64,000 nt of DNA from Mastigias papua (GCA_964019165.1 OZ025277.1:14409681-14473680); one strand, 5' to 3'; shown: positions 11,464 through 23,500, counted from the first letter of the stretch. A program made the numbers and translations. Notes: generated by a model not told the origin, from the letters alone.

Positions 11464-12374
11464 TTTCCCTGGTTCTTACCATTCTCAGAACCAGATCGTA
11501 AATTAGGAAACTTTTTCCAACATGTACGTTCTACATGTCCGGGTTTCTCACAAAAGTTACACACTGGACGGCCATTAAAAGATTTATTTCTACTCCCGGA
11601 ATTGTGAAACCTATTATTTCTACGAAAATTATTTCTACTATTACCTTGATTGTCCTTGTTCTCTAAAAGTTTCGTCAACAGGCCAATGACTTGTGTCATT
11701 TGGTCATTCTGCGGCTCCACTGAACTTATACGCTGTGGGGCAAAGCTTTCTTCCAGGCTCTCTTCTCTAAGGGCAACTCGAATTGCGTCTGAAAAAGTTT
11801 TGGGGTCTGCCATCGTAACTCGCCTCATGAAATCGGGCTTCAAACCAAGTATGAAATGCTCACGGGCAGCCATCTCTATTACTTCATTTGTTACTTCGCT
11901 TGAAAATGATCGGAATACCAATCGTTGAATAGCAGAAGCATATTCGTTTACAGTTTCCATTTTTCCTTGCTTCCTTGAGGCCAAAGTACCATAGGCTGAA
12001 CGTCGCATGTCAGCAGGGCAAAATCTATCAATTATACTCTTCTTAATGATGTTGTAGTTAGACTTATCTCTGGCGTCGATTTTCTCGAAATGGTCACCAG
12101 CTGGCCCTCGTAAATATGCCGAAATCATTCGTCCACATTTTGCATCGTCCCATTCATTAGCACGAGCAATTCGCTCAAAAGATGCAAACCAATCAAGGCA
12201 ATCATCATTCGGATATCCATAAAATTTATCAGGATGCACGTAAATTTGTCTACTCACCACAGAATCTGATCTCTGTGTACTTGTAGTAGCATTTTCTTCA
12301 GATCCACCAGTTGCAGGCATTCTTGAAAATTGTAACGTCAGCGGCTCAATTTCTCTGCTGCTCCAAAAAGTCAT
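11460..12374 (-). CDS. gag: Gypsy gag (304 aa) with CCHC zinc knuckle
   Basis: Structural capsid/nucleocapsid protein of the retrotransposon particle. The central part (YGYPNDDCLDWFASFERIA, LRGPAGDHF) matches the retrotransposon Gag capsid fold pattern. The basic, Asn/Arg-rich C-terminus carries one zinc knuckle CNFCEKPGHVERTC (C-X2-C-X4-H-X4-C), expected to bind RNA. The ATG at 12374 lies 75 nt from the 5' LTR; a short upstream frame starting in the primer binding site precedes it. Ends with TAG directly after a slippery heptamer. Confidence 0.95.
   Translation of the reverse strand: MTFWSSREIEPLTLQFSRMPATGGSEENATTSTQRSDSVVSRQIYVHPDKFYGYPNDDCLDWFASFERIARANEWDDAKCGRMISAYLRGPAGDHFEKIDARDKSNYNIIKKSIIDRFCPADMRRSAYGTLASRKQGKMETVNEYASAIQRLVFRSFSSEVTNEVIEMAAREHFILGLKPDFMRRVTMADPKTFSDAIRVALREESLEESFAPQRISSVEPQNDQMTQVIGLLTKLLENKDNQGNSRNNFRRNNRFHNSGSRNKSFNGRPVCNFCEKPGHVERTCWKKFPNLRSGSENGKNQGN
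11463..11469 (-). promoter_or_regulatory. -1 ribosomal frameshift heptamer GGGAAAC
   Basis: In the gag frame the sense reads cag gga aac TAG, i.e. G GGA AAC (X XXY YYZ) right before the stop. A -1 slip enters the pol frame, which is open from here to the pol stop. Other gag-pol links would need readthrough in a different frame, so this is the best candidate. Confidence 0.7.
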
Positions 12375-12429
12375 AGGCGAAGGCTAGAACCTTAGATATT
12401 CTTTCACCTAGGTTCTACTTAATCGTAAT

Positions 12430-12447
12430 CCAACTCCGTAGTCACCA
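12430..12447 (-). other. Primer binding site of the Gypsy element
   Basis: Two bases inside the 5' LTR the sense strand reads TGGTGACTACGGAGTTGG; TGG pairs with a tRNA CCA end. The tRNA species was not identified. Confidence 0.6.
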
Positions 12448-12449
12448 TT

Positions 12450-12894
12450 TGTGGCGGCAGTTAGATTCGAGCGGTCAACACAATAAAACGACAAAGACTA
12501 CTTTTCTGAGCGTTTTATGACAAATAACAAAATAACATGACTCCAGTGAGACATGGAACTTAACGCATTTGAAAGTTAAAGTTATCTATGATTCTACCGT
12601 TTAAATAAGAAACTACACGGAATTACGTAGGTAAATCAACCAATAAGAGATAAGAAAAACAGGAAAGGTGTGTGTGAGAAAATATACAGAAAATCATTAG
12701 TCAGAATACAGTCAAGGCCTAAAAGTAGATGTAAAATGAGTGAAAGAGAGGTAACTACGTAAATGAACTTGAAAGAGAGACTAAACTCAATCCACGAGGA
12801 ATTATGATTCATTAGTGAACAGTGTGAACGTGTTATGACGTTAGGAAGGTGAGAATGAATGAGAAAAGCAGCAAAAAATACTAGTATCGTGACA
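12450..12894 (-). repeat. 5' LTR of the Gypsy element
   Basis: 445 bp, same ends and apparently same sequence as 7283-7727. Must contain the element's promoter; no TATA box was assigned. Confidence 0.95.
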
Positions 12895-13701
12895 ATGGCA
12901 TCGGTAAATTTTTGTGATGATGTAGCAAGCGTTCCCCTGGTATTACTGACGTCCCTATCGAGATGGCAAAAGTTGAGATGAGCCTGATGAATGTGCTAGA
13001 TACATCGATGCAGTGTCCCTGATAACTGGGAGGCGTTCGCGCTGCATACAACGATCTGGAAACCAGATGTAAGGTTAACAGGTGTTGATCACAACAGTAT
13101 CGTCATGTTCTAACGCAGATATTTCAAGCAATGCACAGTGTATGTTGTGAAGTTAAGGCTAACATCCTGTCTACTGTCAAATGTTTACAATTTACACCGG
13201 AAGGACTATGGTGGGGGAACTGTTCTCATAATCTATGGGCATACCTTGTATAAAGATCATCATCCTCTGCACCCCAACCCCAATACATGTTTGAATATCC
13301 ATTGATAGTTGTGTAGTCTTCTTTGGAGAATACCTGCACTCCACCAAACAAGGCACCATATGGCAGCCTACATTATGAACAGAGCTTACGTCAGTTGAAA
13401 TGAAAGCAAGCATGACGAGCATTACAAATTATAAAAGAGAAATGCCAACAAATTGCAACTGGCATAGTAAAGGGTTGATGATCACATCCTATTCCTTCCT
13501 AAGTTTTTGACTGAAAATGTATCCTTTAACAGCATACTACTCTCATAAACATGGTCTCAGAGTCTCGTCTCAGAAGTCTAAATCAACGTGCTCTTCTTTG
13601 ATAAGGACCGACGTATACGGAATCTAAATGCAGAAGTCCAAAAAATTAATAAACTTGTGCTAAATTAAAACGAAACCCCCGAGAAACATTTCAATTTCGA
13701 C

Positions 13702-14161
13702 TACATGCTTCTTTTATAAGGAACCTAGCTCAAGGCCTAGTTCTAAAAGTTCCTTATTTTCGGACCTCTTTTTATCAAATTCTAGTACTAAAATTTCCTT
13801 AATAGTTCCTTAATTTTCACTGCACATAGAGTGCCTCAAAATGGCACAGACACTAGAAAAGCATTGAAAATCTGAATTTTACTTTTAATTATGGCTAGAA
13901 CTCAACCTCAAAAGCACAAATGCGACAGAAAATAAGGTTTATATATGCAAAAGCATAATTTCAAACAAGAAGTATCATGTCTATTCCATTGATATCATCC
14001 AATGTAATGTAATCTTCACTTGCATCTGAGTACAGCTCGCGGAATTTGAAAATGAAAAGTTCCTTAGGGATTTTTCGTTTTGTAGTATAAGTTCTTTAAA
14101 TATTTCGGCCTTCTACATGTAGGTTCCTTATAAAGTGGTTCCTTATAAAAAAAGCGTGTAC
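13702..14161. mobile_element. Foldback MITE, TACACG/TATAAG family
   Basis: Starts catgcttcttttataagg and ends ccttataaaaaaagcgtgta, inverted relative to each other; shares the 'caaggcctagttctaaaag' block with other copies. In intron 4 of gene B. Confidence 0.55.
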
Positions 14162-14646
14162 TTCTGTCACAGCAAACAAGCGAGAAATAGGACTGAAGTG
14201 AATTGTGCGTACTTCATGTAGCAGTGTTAACAGATGCTGATTAGTGAACAAGCGAAAAATGCCAAAATACATGAGGAGGCAGGAGATAAGAAAGCCAAAC
14301 AAGAACCCAGGGACGTGGTGACCGAGGGAGTCTGGGGGATGTGGCACCCCACAACTTTGTGATCATGGGAAGATTCCAGTGAGATTAGGTCACTACATCG
14401 TTAAAATCAGGTACTTGTCGAGGAAATGAAGGCTAAACATTCCCAACCACAGAAACTTAGAACAGAACAACAGAAAGCTACATACCCCCACCCAAAGGGT
14501 TCTCGCGATGTCCCTGCAAGAATCCCATGGAGATTAGAAAAGGCACAGAGGTACTGAAGCATTTTGCTGGTTACTTAATCACAAAGGACTAAGGATGTCT
14601 TAGTACCACAGTGTGATCAAAGGAGGTCACAAAATGAGGACTATTA

Positions 14647-16367
14647 TACGGTGGCCCACAAGTATCACGGCAAAACTTTCTTTCTCACGGCACAACTCTC
14701 TTTCTCACGGCAAAAACTCTCTTTCTCACGGCAAAACGTTCTTTCTCACAGCAAAACTCTCTTTCTCACGGCAAAACTGTCTTTTTCACGGCAAAACTTT
14801 CTTTCTCACGGCAAAACTCTCTTTCTCACGGCAAAACTCTCTTTCTCACGGCAAAACTTTCTTTTTCACGGCAAAACTTTCTGTCTCAAGGCCACACTTG
14901 TTTACCACCGCATGACTTTGCCTAAACAAGATGTCAATTCTTTCATTACACAGGAAGGAATGCAGCAATATCTCCCTGTACTGGGTCGTTTCTGGAAGTT
15001 GTTGGTATACCTGCCATGATCCCATTGTCGGCTCCAAGACCTGTCACTCACGGTTGTCAGAAGGAATAATAGGGAAGAGGGGCCATCCAGAAAGTACAAA
15101 CGCTTTAAAGGTCGGTGGGTGGGTACGGTCAAAAGCCTACACACGCGTACTGGGTGGGTGAATTGGTAATGGTGTCATAACGTGGCTTTTTCTCCAGTTA
15201 CTCCCATATCTCAATCTTTGGATTCACTGCTAAGTCAGGCACGAGCGGCACAGAATACACAAAGCTTTAGTTGTTGGATTATAGTTGAACAAAATAAACT
15301 ATTTACAAGATAACGAATCTCCTGTGAGACCCGGAATTATCGCGTAGCTGGTCGCGTGGCAATAACCGAAGACTAAGTGAAAAGTTAGAGAATATATTAG
15401 AAACTACACGGAAATACGAATTAAAACTAACCAATCAAATGTCTAAGAATCTGAATCTACGTAAACACTATGTGATAAACAGGAAAGGTGTGTGTGAGAA
15501 AATATACAGAAAATCATTAGTCAGAATACAGTCAAGGCCTAAAAGTAGATGTAAAATGAGTGAAAGAGAGGTAACTACGTAAATGAACTTGAAAGAGAGA
15601 CTAAACTCAATCTACGAGGAAATATGATTCATTAGTGAACAGTGTGAACGTGTTATGACGTATTAGAAATGAAATATGAATGAGTTGAAAAAAGTGGTAT
15701 CGTGACAATGGTCAAAGCGTACGCACAATGGCATGCTCTACTAGAAAGCCTACCCATCGCGCAAGCTGATGGGAAAATGTGGACGAAATGGCACAAAATT
15801 AAAAATTGGCAGCAATTACTTTCGAAAAAGTGAGAACTTAATGCATTTTGCGCTCATTTTACGAAAAACTGTTGCTAAAAATGAGTAATATTTTTCAAGG
15901 GATATCAAGGAAAATTCGTACGCTCGTACAGGGATGGGTGGGTGTTTTGAATCAAAAGCATACTCGCGCGTAAAGGGTCGGTAAGTTGGTCAAAAATGTG
16001 ACGATCCTAGGCGTATGTACTTTCTGGAAGATCCTAAGGGGGGGTGTGTTTGCAAAAGAGGCACTTTGTATTTCCCTCATCAGCCATATGTATCGTTCTT
16101 TCCCTTCGCTTTCTGAACAAGTGTTTTCCTCAGAGAGAATGTTGTACTCTACAAAAGAGTGCTTTGGCATGAGAAAGAGTTTTGACGTGAGAAAGAGAGC
16201 TTTGCCGTGAGAAAGAGAGTTTTGCCTTGAGAAAGAAAGTTTTGCCGTGAGAAAGAGAGTTTTGCCGTGAGAAAGAAAGTTTTGCCGTGAGAAAGAAAGT
16301 TTTGCCGTGAGAAAGAAAGTTTGCCGTGAGAAAGAAAGTTTTGCCGTGATACTTGTGGGCCACCGTA
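14647..16367. mobile_element. Foldback DNA element with subterminal 20-bp arrays
   Basis: Outer ends tacggtggcccacaagtatc and its exact reverse complement (gatacttgtgggccaccgta), flanked by a perfect 6-bp duplication CTATTA (14641-14646, 16368-16373). Next to each end is a tandem array of a 20-bp unit (cacggcaaaactttctttct), about 11 copies at 14668-14885 and about 9 inverted copies at 16165-16350. No transposase is visible; the middle contains a solo LTR. It lies in intron 4 of gene B, about 100 bp from exon 4. Confidence 0.8.
15173..15707 (-). repeat. Solo LTR of a related Gypsy subfamily, nested in the foldback element
   Basis: Bounded by TGTCATAACG and CGTGACA and flanked by ATGG (15169-15172, 15708-15711). 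About 15478-15660 is nearly identical to the full element's LTR (from aggaaaggtgtgtgtgagaa on), while the first 300 bases differ strongly, so this is a sister subfamily. The internal region is gone, presumably by LTR-LTR recombination. Strand inferred from similarity to the minus-strand element. Confidence 0.85.
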
Positions 16368-17617
16368 CTATTAAGAACCAGGCATCACGTTTTCGGATCT
16401 ATTCCACTTTCAGTAAGGGTTTCCAAACACATCAATGAGGAAAAAGTTAGAGATTCAACGATACTTGCCTGTAATTCAAAGTATCTACTGCGACTGACAA
16501 ATGTGCTGGCGTAAATTTGCATCCGTAATAGTTCTTGTCATTCTCTAATAGCAGATCAACATCATGAAAAATGAAGCAGTCGAAATAGCCAATTTTCAAA
16601 ATTGTACTGAATCCAATGTTATAAATGGCACCTTTATTCCAGGAAGTATCACCAGCCTAGGACAAAAATGTCAAATTTCAACAGGGTCGAAACACGAATA
16701 ATTCTTTGGCTGTATTCCCAACGTGTGCTATGTATACAGCTATTAGATACTTAATGCCAACCGCAAACCCTATTGTCAAACAATCATACAACTGCTATTG
16801 TACGGCAGTACACAACTGGCAAGTCTGTTGACTGATATCGATTATCTTTCATTCGATTACAGAACAGAGATAAATTCCACAAAAATTAGGATTGATTTTG
16901 ATTTGTAAATCATGATTCGATTGATTCAACAATCATCTTTAGACAATTCCCTTTGTCACTGTATTACAGTCCTCATTCTAAGCACTTCACACACTCTATT
17001 TCAATGGAATAGTTATTAAGACTCCAAGGGAGTACTGACTAGTCTTTATATGTCTTCTGCACGATGTAATATCCTTCTCAATGTGTAACTGAAGATGACT
17101 GCTGAATCGATCGAAACATGTCTAACAAATTCAAATCAATCCTCGTTTTTGTAAAGTTTGTCTCTGATTTGCTATTGCCGAGAAACTTTGAGTACAGAAC
17201 AATGAACAATAATTGTGCACCTGTTAAATTCACCATTTCGACATTTGAGATGCATTAGAAAGTAAAATACAAGAGAAAGACAGTCCTATTCTAACTGCGA
17301 TTATTTCAACATTCTCATTCCATAGTTTCTATGGTACAGGAAAGTCTACCATACGGGATTCAGCTTCTGTCGATTTAAAGATGATAAATAATGAGTTTAA
17401 AGTTGCTTCGGACCATTAATATGGAGGTATAAATGGCACTCAAAGCATCTTTAGTACTTCCAATCTTTTCATAAAATACCCAAGGTATTGGCTAGTTTCT
17501 TTTGAAAGATTGTTGTCACTGATAGTCGGAAAGTCTAATATACTTCGAGCAGTCGAGTTATAAAAAGTCAATGGGTAGCAAAACAAGGCTGTTGCTGCAT
17601 TTTGATCTACTAATTAT

Positions 17618-17818
17618 TATCAATAACACAGCCACCAAATGTTTGAGAACTCTGATAAGGTCTATTTTCTCCCAACCTAATTAACCAATCATCATGCAAA
17701 ATGGGCCTAGTCCTAGTATCTGTGGTCAGAATCCTGCATGGCGATTGGTCAATTAGATTGGGAGAAAATAGACCTGACAGAGCTCTGAAACATTTGGCAG
17801 CTATGCTATTATCAACAA
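17618..17818. mobile_element. Short hairpin MITE (about 200 bp)
   Basis: Two arms of about 75-80 bp (around ccaaatgttt ... tctattttctcccaa) are inverted about a 40-bp loop. In intron 3 of gene B. Non-coding. Confidence 0.6.
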
Positions 17819-20408
17819 GATTTGATAGCCTTCATATAGAGTTCTATTCATTGTGTAATATATTCACAGGTGATACGGTCATGATTTCCAATTATCCAGG
17901 GCAAACTATTATCAGTAACAGCTAAATACAAACAGACCTTACAGAGCAAGAACCGATGTTACAAGAGGGACTTGTTTCTTGCCTAACAGTTTATAACCAA
18001 CACGTCACGTACTATCAAGAATATCCAAGATCTTACTTTCATCACGAGGATCAGACACTATTTTAATCATATTGATGTGAATTCTCCATCTATGGTGAAG
18101 ATAACACAACAAATTCAAACAGACGATTCAAAAATTATGTGGCCATACCTGTTCTATTACAAATATTCTGTATGCCACAAGCTGTCGTTTCAAGATCGGG
18201 TGCATATGATATAGAAACATTTGCAATTGCACATCTCTTTTTCTGAAAGGAATCAAGATTGCCACCTGGAAAGATAATGATAGAGAAATCGGGAAAATGC
18301 TCGAAGACGTGAAGAACCCATGAATTTAGGCACAATCCCATTTCTGGGCTGATTGGTCTCGGGTACAATTAACCCAAGTCCTAGGGCCACACTTCTCAAT
18401 CTGGGGGAGATTGTCCCTAAAGAAATATTTAGTTCTTTAAATGGGAATCTGCGCCTATCCATTTCATGATCAATTGGGGCTTCCTTTATACCCGAATGAC
18501 ATTCTTTTTGGATTGAACATTAACGTCCAGTGTCGATCTAATCTTTCTACATTAAGAGGTTGCAATGTCCCTGTTGTAGGGGACATCTTTTACTGCATAT
18601 ATTAAAAGAAAGTACATCATGAAAAAGGTCAGGAAACGGGATCCTAAGGGACTAATGACTCCTGCCTAACAATCAGAGTACAATTAGATGCCATTGTTAA
18701 ATCCCGTATTTATGTATTCGCAAGTGTACGCAATCCATCTACATATCTATGCTACTTTGTTTGCGCACAGTACACGGAGCATCCCTGGGGGGGTGGATCT
18801 CACTGGGGCTGCATGACTGAGCAATTCGTTAATTAAGGTAACCGAATTCGTTTATTGTCTCAAGAACAACTCATAACACCAATGGTGTAAAGTGACACTG
18901 ATAGCTTTCGCATCTTCAAATTACGCGCAGAGACGCAACTGCTATCAATTCTTAATACCAACTCGAATACAGGTTTCTCAAGAAGAATGATTATAAAATA
19001 AGATTGGAATTATCTTTAGCAAACACTCACATGAGATCTTGGCTTACAGTGTTCAGGCTTCCACCATCCACCAAACTGAACGTGTCCACCGCTGTCAATG
19101 GACAATGCATCAAGTAAGTGCAATGATTCCTGAATTTTCCTTACATTCACCGCTCTTTGACCCACTGTCAACATTGAGAAAAAGCGATATGTCACTAGTA
19201 ATGTAACTGAAATGTGGAAGAGCTTTTGTCATGTCTAAAAGATAGCGATGGGTAGCCTTCTAGGAGAGTGGGCAGGGACATCATGAAAGCCCTTTGGTTG
19301 GGGGAGTGCAGCCTTCAATTCTTCGAAAAGCACTTTTTTTATATATGCTCATAATCAAATTACAACATAATGCAAACATGCCACAGGGAGTATGGGACTA
19401 CATAACAACCCTGTGGCATTTAACAATTAACTTAACTTGAAATCAGTTTCAAAATGTGTGTCAGGCGAAACATTAATGAATTATATAAGCACTTCCCGAA
19501 AAGCACTTGATGTTAACGACACCGCACTAGTCGAAACCTAATAAAGTTAAATATTCTATATTACAAAGAAATTAACAAAGAATGTGGCTACTTGTAAACT
19601 TTTATTGCATTGAACAGAAAAAAATATTACGTAAGTCTTTATAATGACACACTGCAGTGCTCATAGCGCTAACAAAGGACGTTACAAATGAACAAGCATT
19701 TCGTACGCCTACACATACGCCTACATAATCGTGACCACAATGTGAAACGGTTGCCCAACAAGTCACAATAAAACAGAAATATGTCTATGTACCTATTGGT
19801 GCTTTGGACAAAGAACTGGTCTTCTAGGAAATCTAGGAGACTGCTAATTGTTTATGAGGATATTAACCAACATTGGTCGCCCATCAGAATCCTTCATTTA
19901 TTATCTGGTTTTTGTCACGGCCCCCTTCAACAGGGCCTTAGCTCTAAGCCACTTCGCATACGTAATCATATGGGACTTTTATCATTGTACATTTTCTTAA
20001 AAATATTGGGTTTCCTTTTGCCGTCGCAATTGATTTCAATCAAACTTGATTACAAAAATTGCAAAACGCAAAACAAGCATCACTTTATCAAAAGAAACAT
20101 ATTTAATAATCGCTTACAATACAACTATAGTTCCCTTTACCGTGCCTTTAATTGACAATTCACGATTAATGAATCTTCCCAAGTTGTTCTTCGCAATATC
20201 CATTTCTTATACTTTCAACCCCCCGAATTACACCCACCCCCCTGTAAATGAATATGCAGCGTTAACTTTACACGGGATGCGACCATGGTAAGTATTTATG
20301 TGATGCTAGTGCCCGGTGAAATGAAATGAACTATGCAAACTCACGCCAAATATGCCTTGGTTTGCCAAACGCACACGACCAACAGTTTATGTTTGCTGGA
20401 GAGCCCGT

Positions 20409-20513
20409 CATACATACATACATACATACATACATACATACATACATACATACATACATACATACATACATACATACATACATACATACATACATAAATA
20501 CATACATACATAG
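20409..20513. repeat. (CATA)n microsatellite
   Basis: About 26 tandem tetranucleotides in intron 1 of gene B. Confidence 0.98.
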
Positions 20514-23500
20514 ATAAATTATTTGATAATGCAGGTGTACGTACAGGCAACTAAAGTTGAAGTGGGCCTGCAACTAAGACGCCAGACGACGCATGGGAAC
20601 TAATGTGCTACATTTGAAAGCGTAAGACTAAGAATCTTTTCAAGCCGAATACGTTGGTTCAACTGAATTAGAAACACTTGATCTTGAGTTATACGAAAGC
20701 AACCGGTATCACGCACGGTAATTACTTTGAATATTCCTAGAAGAAAGGGCACATCGCAATTGTGTTTATCAAAGCATTCTCACCTAAGCGTTCCCCGTCC
20801 TCCGGACAATATTCGGATAATACAGGGCTCCTATCAGTACTTTTCGTGCCATTAGTGAATTTCCAATCGTCTTCCTGCCAGAGGTTCCATCTGCCGTTGT
20901 TGGTTTGGGCCTTGGACGTATCCTTCAACTGATCACTACTTTTTGGAGGTTGAGAATTCCAAGTAGAATTTAAAACCTGTTTAAGTTCATTTAGCACTCC
21001 GGACAACTCAGTCCTCAATTGACGCTGGTGAATTGCTTCCCTTTCTTGAGTATTCCGTAAAAGTATGAGAAAACAAACGATAAAAACAATCCCACATGCG
21101 AATAATATCCTGATGCTTATTGCTGCGGTGGCCATCGCCGAAGAGTATGTGGGTGTACCGCTGTGTAGACTCACTAAGGCGACAGGTAAAGACAAAGGAA
21201 TTTCTACGTCACAGACCATACTTGCATGTTCAACAATATTTCAGAATTTCAGTGATGTGAAGCAGCCGCACGTTTTCCATACTACCTTAGTTATGTAATG
21301 CCTGTGGATTCGGCAGGGTAAGGCTCAAGAAATAGACGTCTATTTTCTGGTCTGATTATCTAGTTCCGATCTGCTCTAAGTTTAGGATTATATGTATTAT
21401 GAAACATTACAGGAAGGAGTTCAAGCGACAAAAAACGACTGTCCAAGTAGAAGCGACTATTACAATGAAAATGAAATTATTGTCTAATCAAAATCGATTA
21501 TTATCGTAATAAATCATTACAGTTAGAAGATCTGATTACAATCCTATGTTATTTTTACAATCAAGGAAAGGTACTTCCTTCAGTACTAATAGTACACTTT
21601 CCATATTATCAAGACAACGCCACAGTGCGGTGCTCGAAAGTGCGATTCGCAACCAGGACCAGCGTATCGTTTTATCGCATGGAATACACGCTTTTTTACA
21701 TAAGAAACCATTTTATATAGAACCTTCATGTAACATGCCAAATATTTAAAGAACTTAAACTACTAAAGGAAAATTCCTAAGGGACTGGTCATTATCAATG
21801 TCTGGGACCGGGCCGGAAGATATTGTGATAGGGCATGCAAACTCTGTTTGGTCAACATGTTGGGTCATGACACCAAAATAATAATGACACTTAAGGTATC
21901 AATTTTTGTAGCTGCTTTGAAATGCATGTTAGTAAAATGTGTAGTAATTTACCCAACTGAAGATAGCATACTATGAATGTTTTGCACCTCAACACCATAT
22001 GGTAAAACGTCACTTACTTAGTACCATAGCAACCTAACATACAGATTCAAAGAACAAACTAGAAAAGTTACCCTAAACATGCAGGGATCGGTACACAAAG
22101 AACTATAGCTTGGTATTTTTTGTTGGTAGAAAGGCTTTGTTCTGCTGAGCTCAGCAACATGACGGGAATATGACCAATGATCTCATATGTGTTGAGAGCA
22201 AGGGACGTTCGAAGTTTGCCTGCCTACATACTGCGGTCGCTGACCGCTATCTGTTTATCTAGGACCACAAACTCTGGGTGGTTGCCGTTTAGAAGTAAAT
22301 AAGGGGTAAATGTACTGGATATTGATTATAATATAACATAGTCTCTGACTATCATGGCTCAAATTTTCTGAACTTTAAGCACAATTTACGAATAATGCAA
22401 GGCTCAAGCTTCATTAAGGTTTAGGTTCTTTACTGATATAAGTTTTGTTAGGAAACAAAACCAGAACAAAACAAGAGTGAGCTTCACTTATCCTGTCTCT
22501 ATGATGCAACTAAGCAACTCTTAAGGGAGTGTCTGTCACATTCTGTCTATTATAAGAATATAGTCCATACGAGAATTAATGCTCAAAATCGGCTGAAATT
22601 TAAAAAAGTTTAAGAATATTCTTAGGCTCAAAGATTTAAGAATATAGAGGCTCAGTGAAAATTAGGCATCCTTACAAAAATAGTATATAACAGCTAATGT
22701 CTTCCATTCACAGCTTGTAGTAATTGTAATAGTTTTTCAACTATTAATTCGCTAGTTCCAAGGTGTATTGTCCAATCGCAGACTCAGTCAAAGAAAAAAC
22801 AATCAAATAACAACTTTAAAACATTCATTTTCAATAATTCCTTCTCAATCTTAACTTAACTCAATGCACTCTAAAAACCGAAAACCTAACCCCCCCCCCC
22901 CCAGCGTGTACCATCAGTCTTGATTTGAATCGTACCATGTAGTAATTTTTTGGGAATTTTACATGACATATCTCGTATAGTTCAGTTAAATCGAGGCTAA
23001 CTAACATAACGATCAAGTAAAAATACGCGTAAAATCATAATATCAAAAACTATTTTCCAACAGTAATGTCTTACAGAACTCACAGTGTTCAAAATACAAA
23101 GCATTCTCAGGCAATTTAGTCCATCAATGTAACTAGAAATAGTTTTACTTTTTAAAGTCGCACTAATTCCACAAAGTACTTCATTAAGATTTGGCCCTCT
23201 TCAGTATAACAATGCTGTTAGAAAGATTAATGTAAAGACACCTTTTGCTCCAAAGTTGTAGGCCTTAATTACAAATCATTTTTTAAGCGTATCCAGTGCT
23301 AGAATTAGTATATGGCTCTCACGGAAATAAATGCGATAACATATGGCTTTGATGACTCTCTCAGTCAGAAGTTTCCGAGCCCCCTTCCCGAATTTTAAGC
23401 TTCGGCCCCCGTAGTGCCACCCTAGGTGTACAAGGGGAAAATTCAATATTTTTGCTTGGGGGGTGACAGAAGTTCACTGCAAAAGTAAATGTTTCTTCAT

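Larger units (their letters stand above)
7283..12894 (-). mobile_element. Complete Ty3/Gypsy LTR retrotransposon
   Basis: A 5612-bp element in intron 5 of gene B. Two 445-bp LTRs (TGTGGCGGCAG ... CGTGACA read on the plus strand) look identical by eye, flanked by a 4-bp target duplication ATGG (7279-7282 and 12895-12898). Order in the sense direction: 5' LTR, primer binding site, gag, pol (protease, RT, RNase H, integrase), polypurine tract, 3' LTR. Protease-RT-RNase H-integrase order places it in Ty3/Gypsy (Metaviridae). No env reading frame is present. Both frames are open over their full length, so it is young and possibly still competent. The insertion lengthens the intron but removes no exon. 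Confidence 0.97.
6017..21135 (-). pseudogene. B4GALT-like: Gene B: seven-exon B4GALT-like gene with a frameshift in exon 6
   Basis: Exons (minus): 21135-20784, 19164-19031, 18265-18149, 16656-16469, 13367-13245, 6975-6872, 6176-6017. All phases join, but the total is 1178 nt, one short of 393 codons. Exon 1 gives a type II anchor (IRILFACGIVFIVCFLILL) and stem ending CPEDGERL. Exon 3 has PFRKR, exon 4 FHDVDLL (DxD-type metal site) and exon 5 FGGVQVF and WGWGAEDDD. The last exon has the family's C-terminal NGLSSVNSLL...RIIIDM block, then TGA. Exon 6 is 104 nt against 105 in genes C and D and meets a TGA after SGFHH; reading on in the -1 frame restores homology and the junction to exon 7. Other changes against bovine B4GALT1: F226W, R228K, K279T, and WGWGGEDDD to WGWGAEDDD. 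Intron 4 starts with GC. Intron 5 holds the Gypsy element. Probably a pseudogene or a truncated allele; an assembly error is the alternative. Confidence 0.8.

Noticed and set aside
12900..13244. Possible alternative exon 6 of gene B right of the Gypsy element
   Set aside because: A short frame there loosely resembles the family, but it has no good acceptor or donor; the exon at 6872-6975 fits in phase and motif.
13192..13422. 76-codon minus frame over exon 5 of gene B
   Set aside because: Wrong frame; the WGWGAEDDD exon is read in a different frame between clear splice sites.
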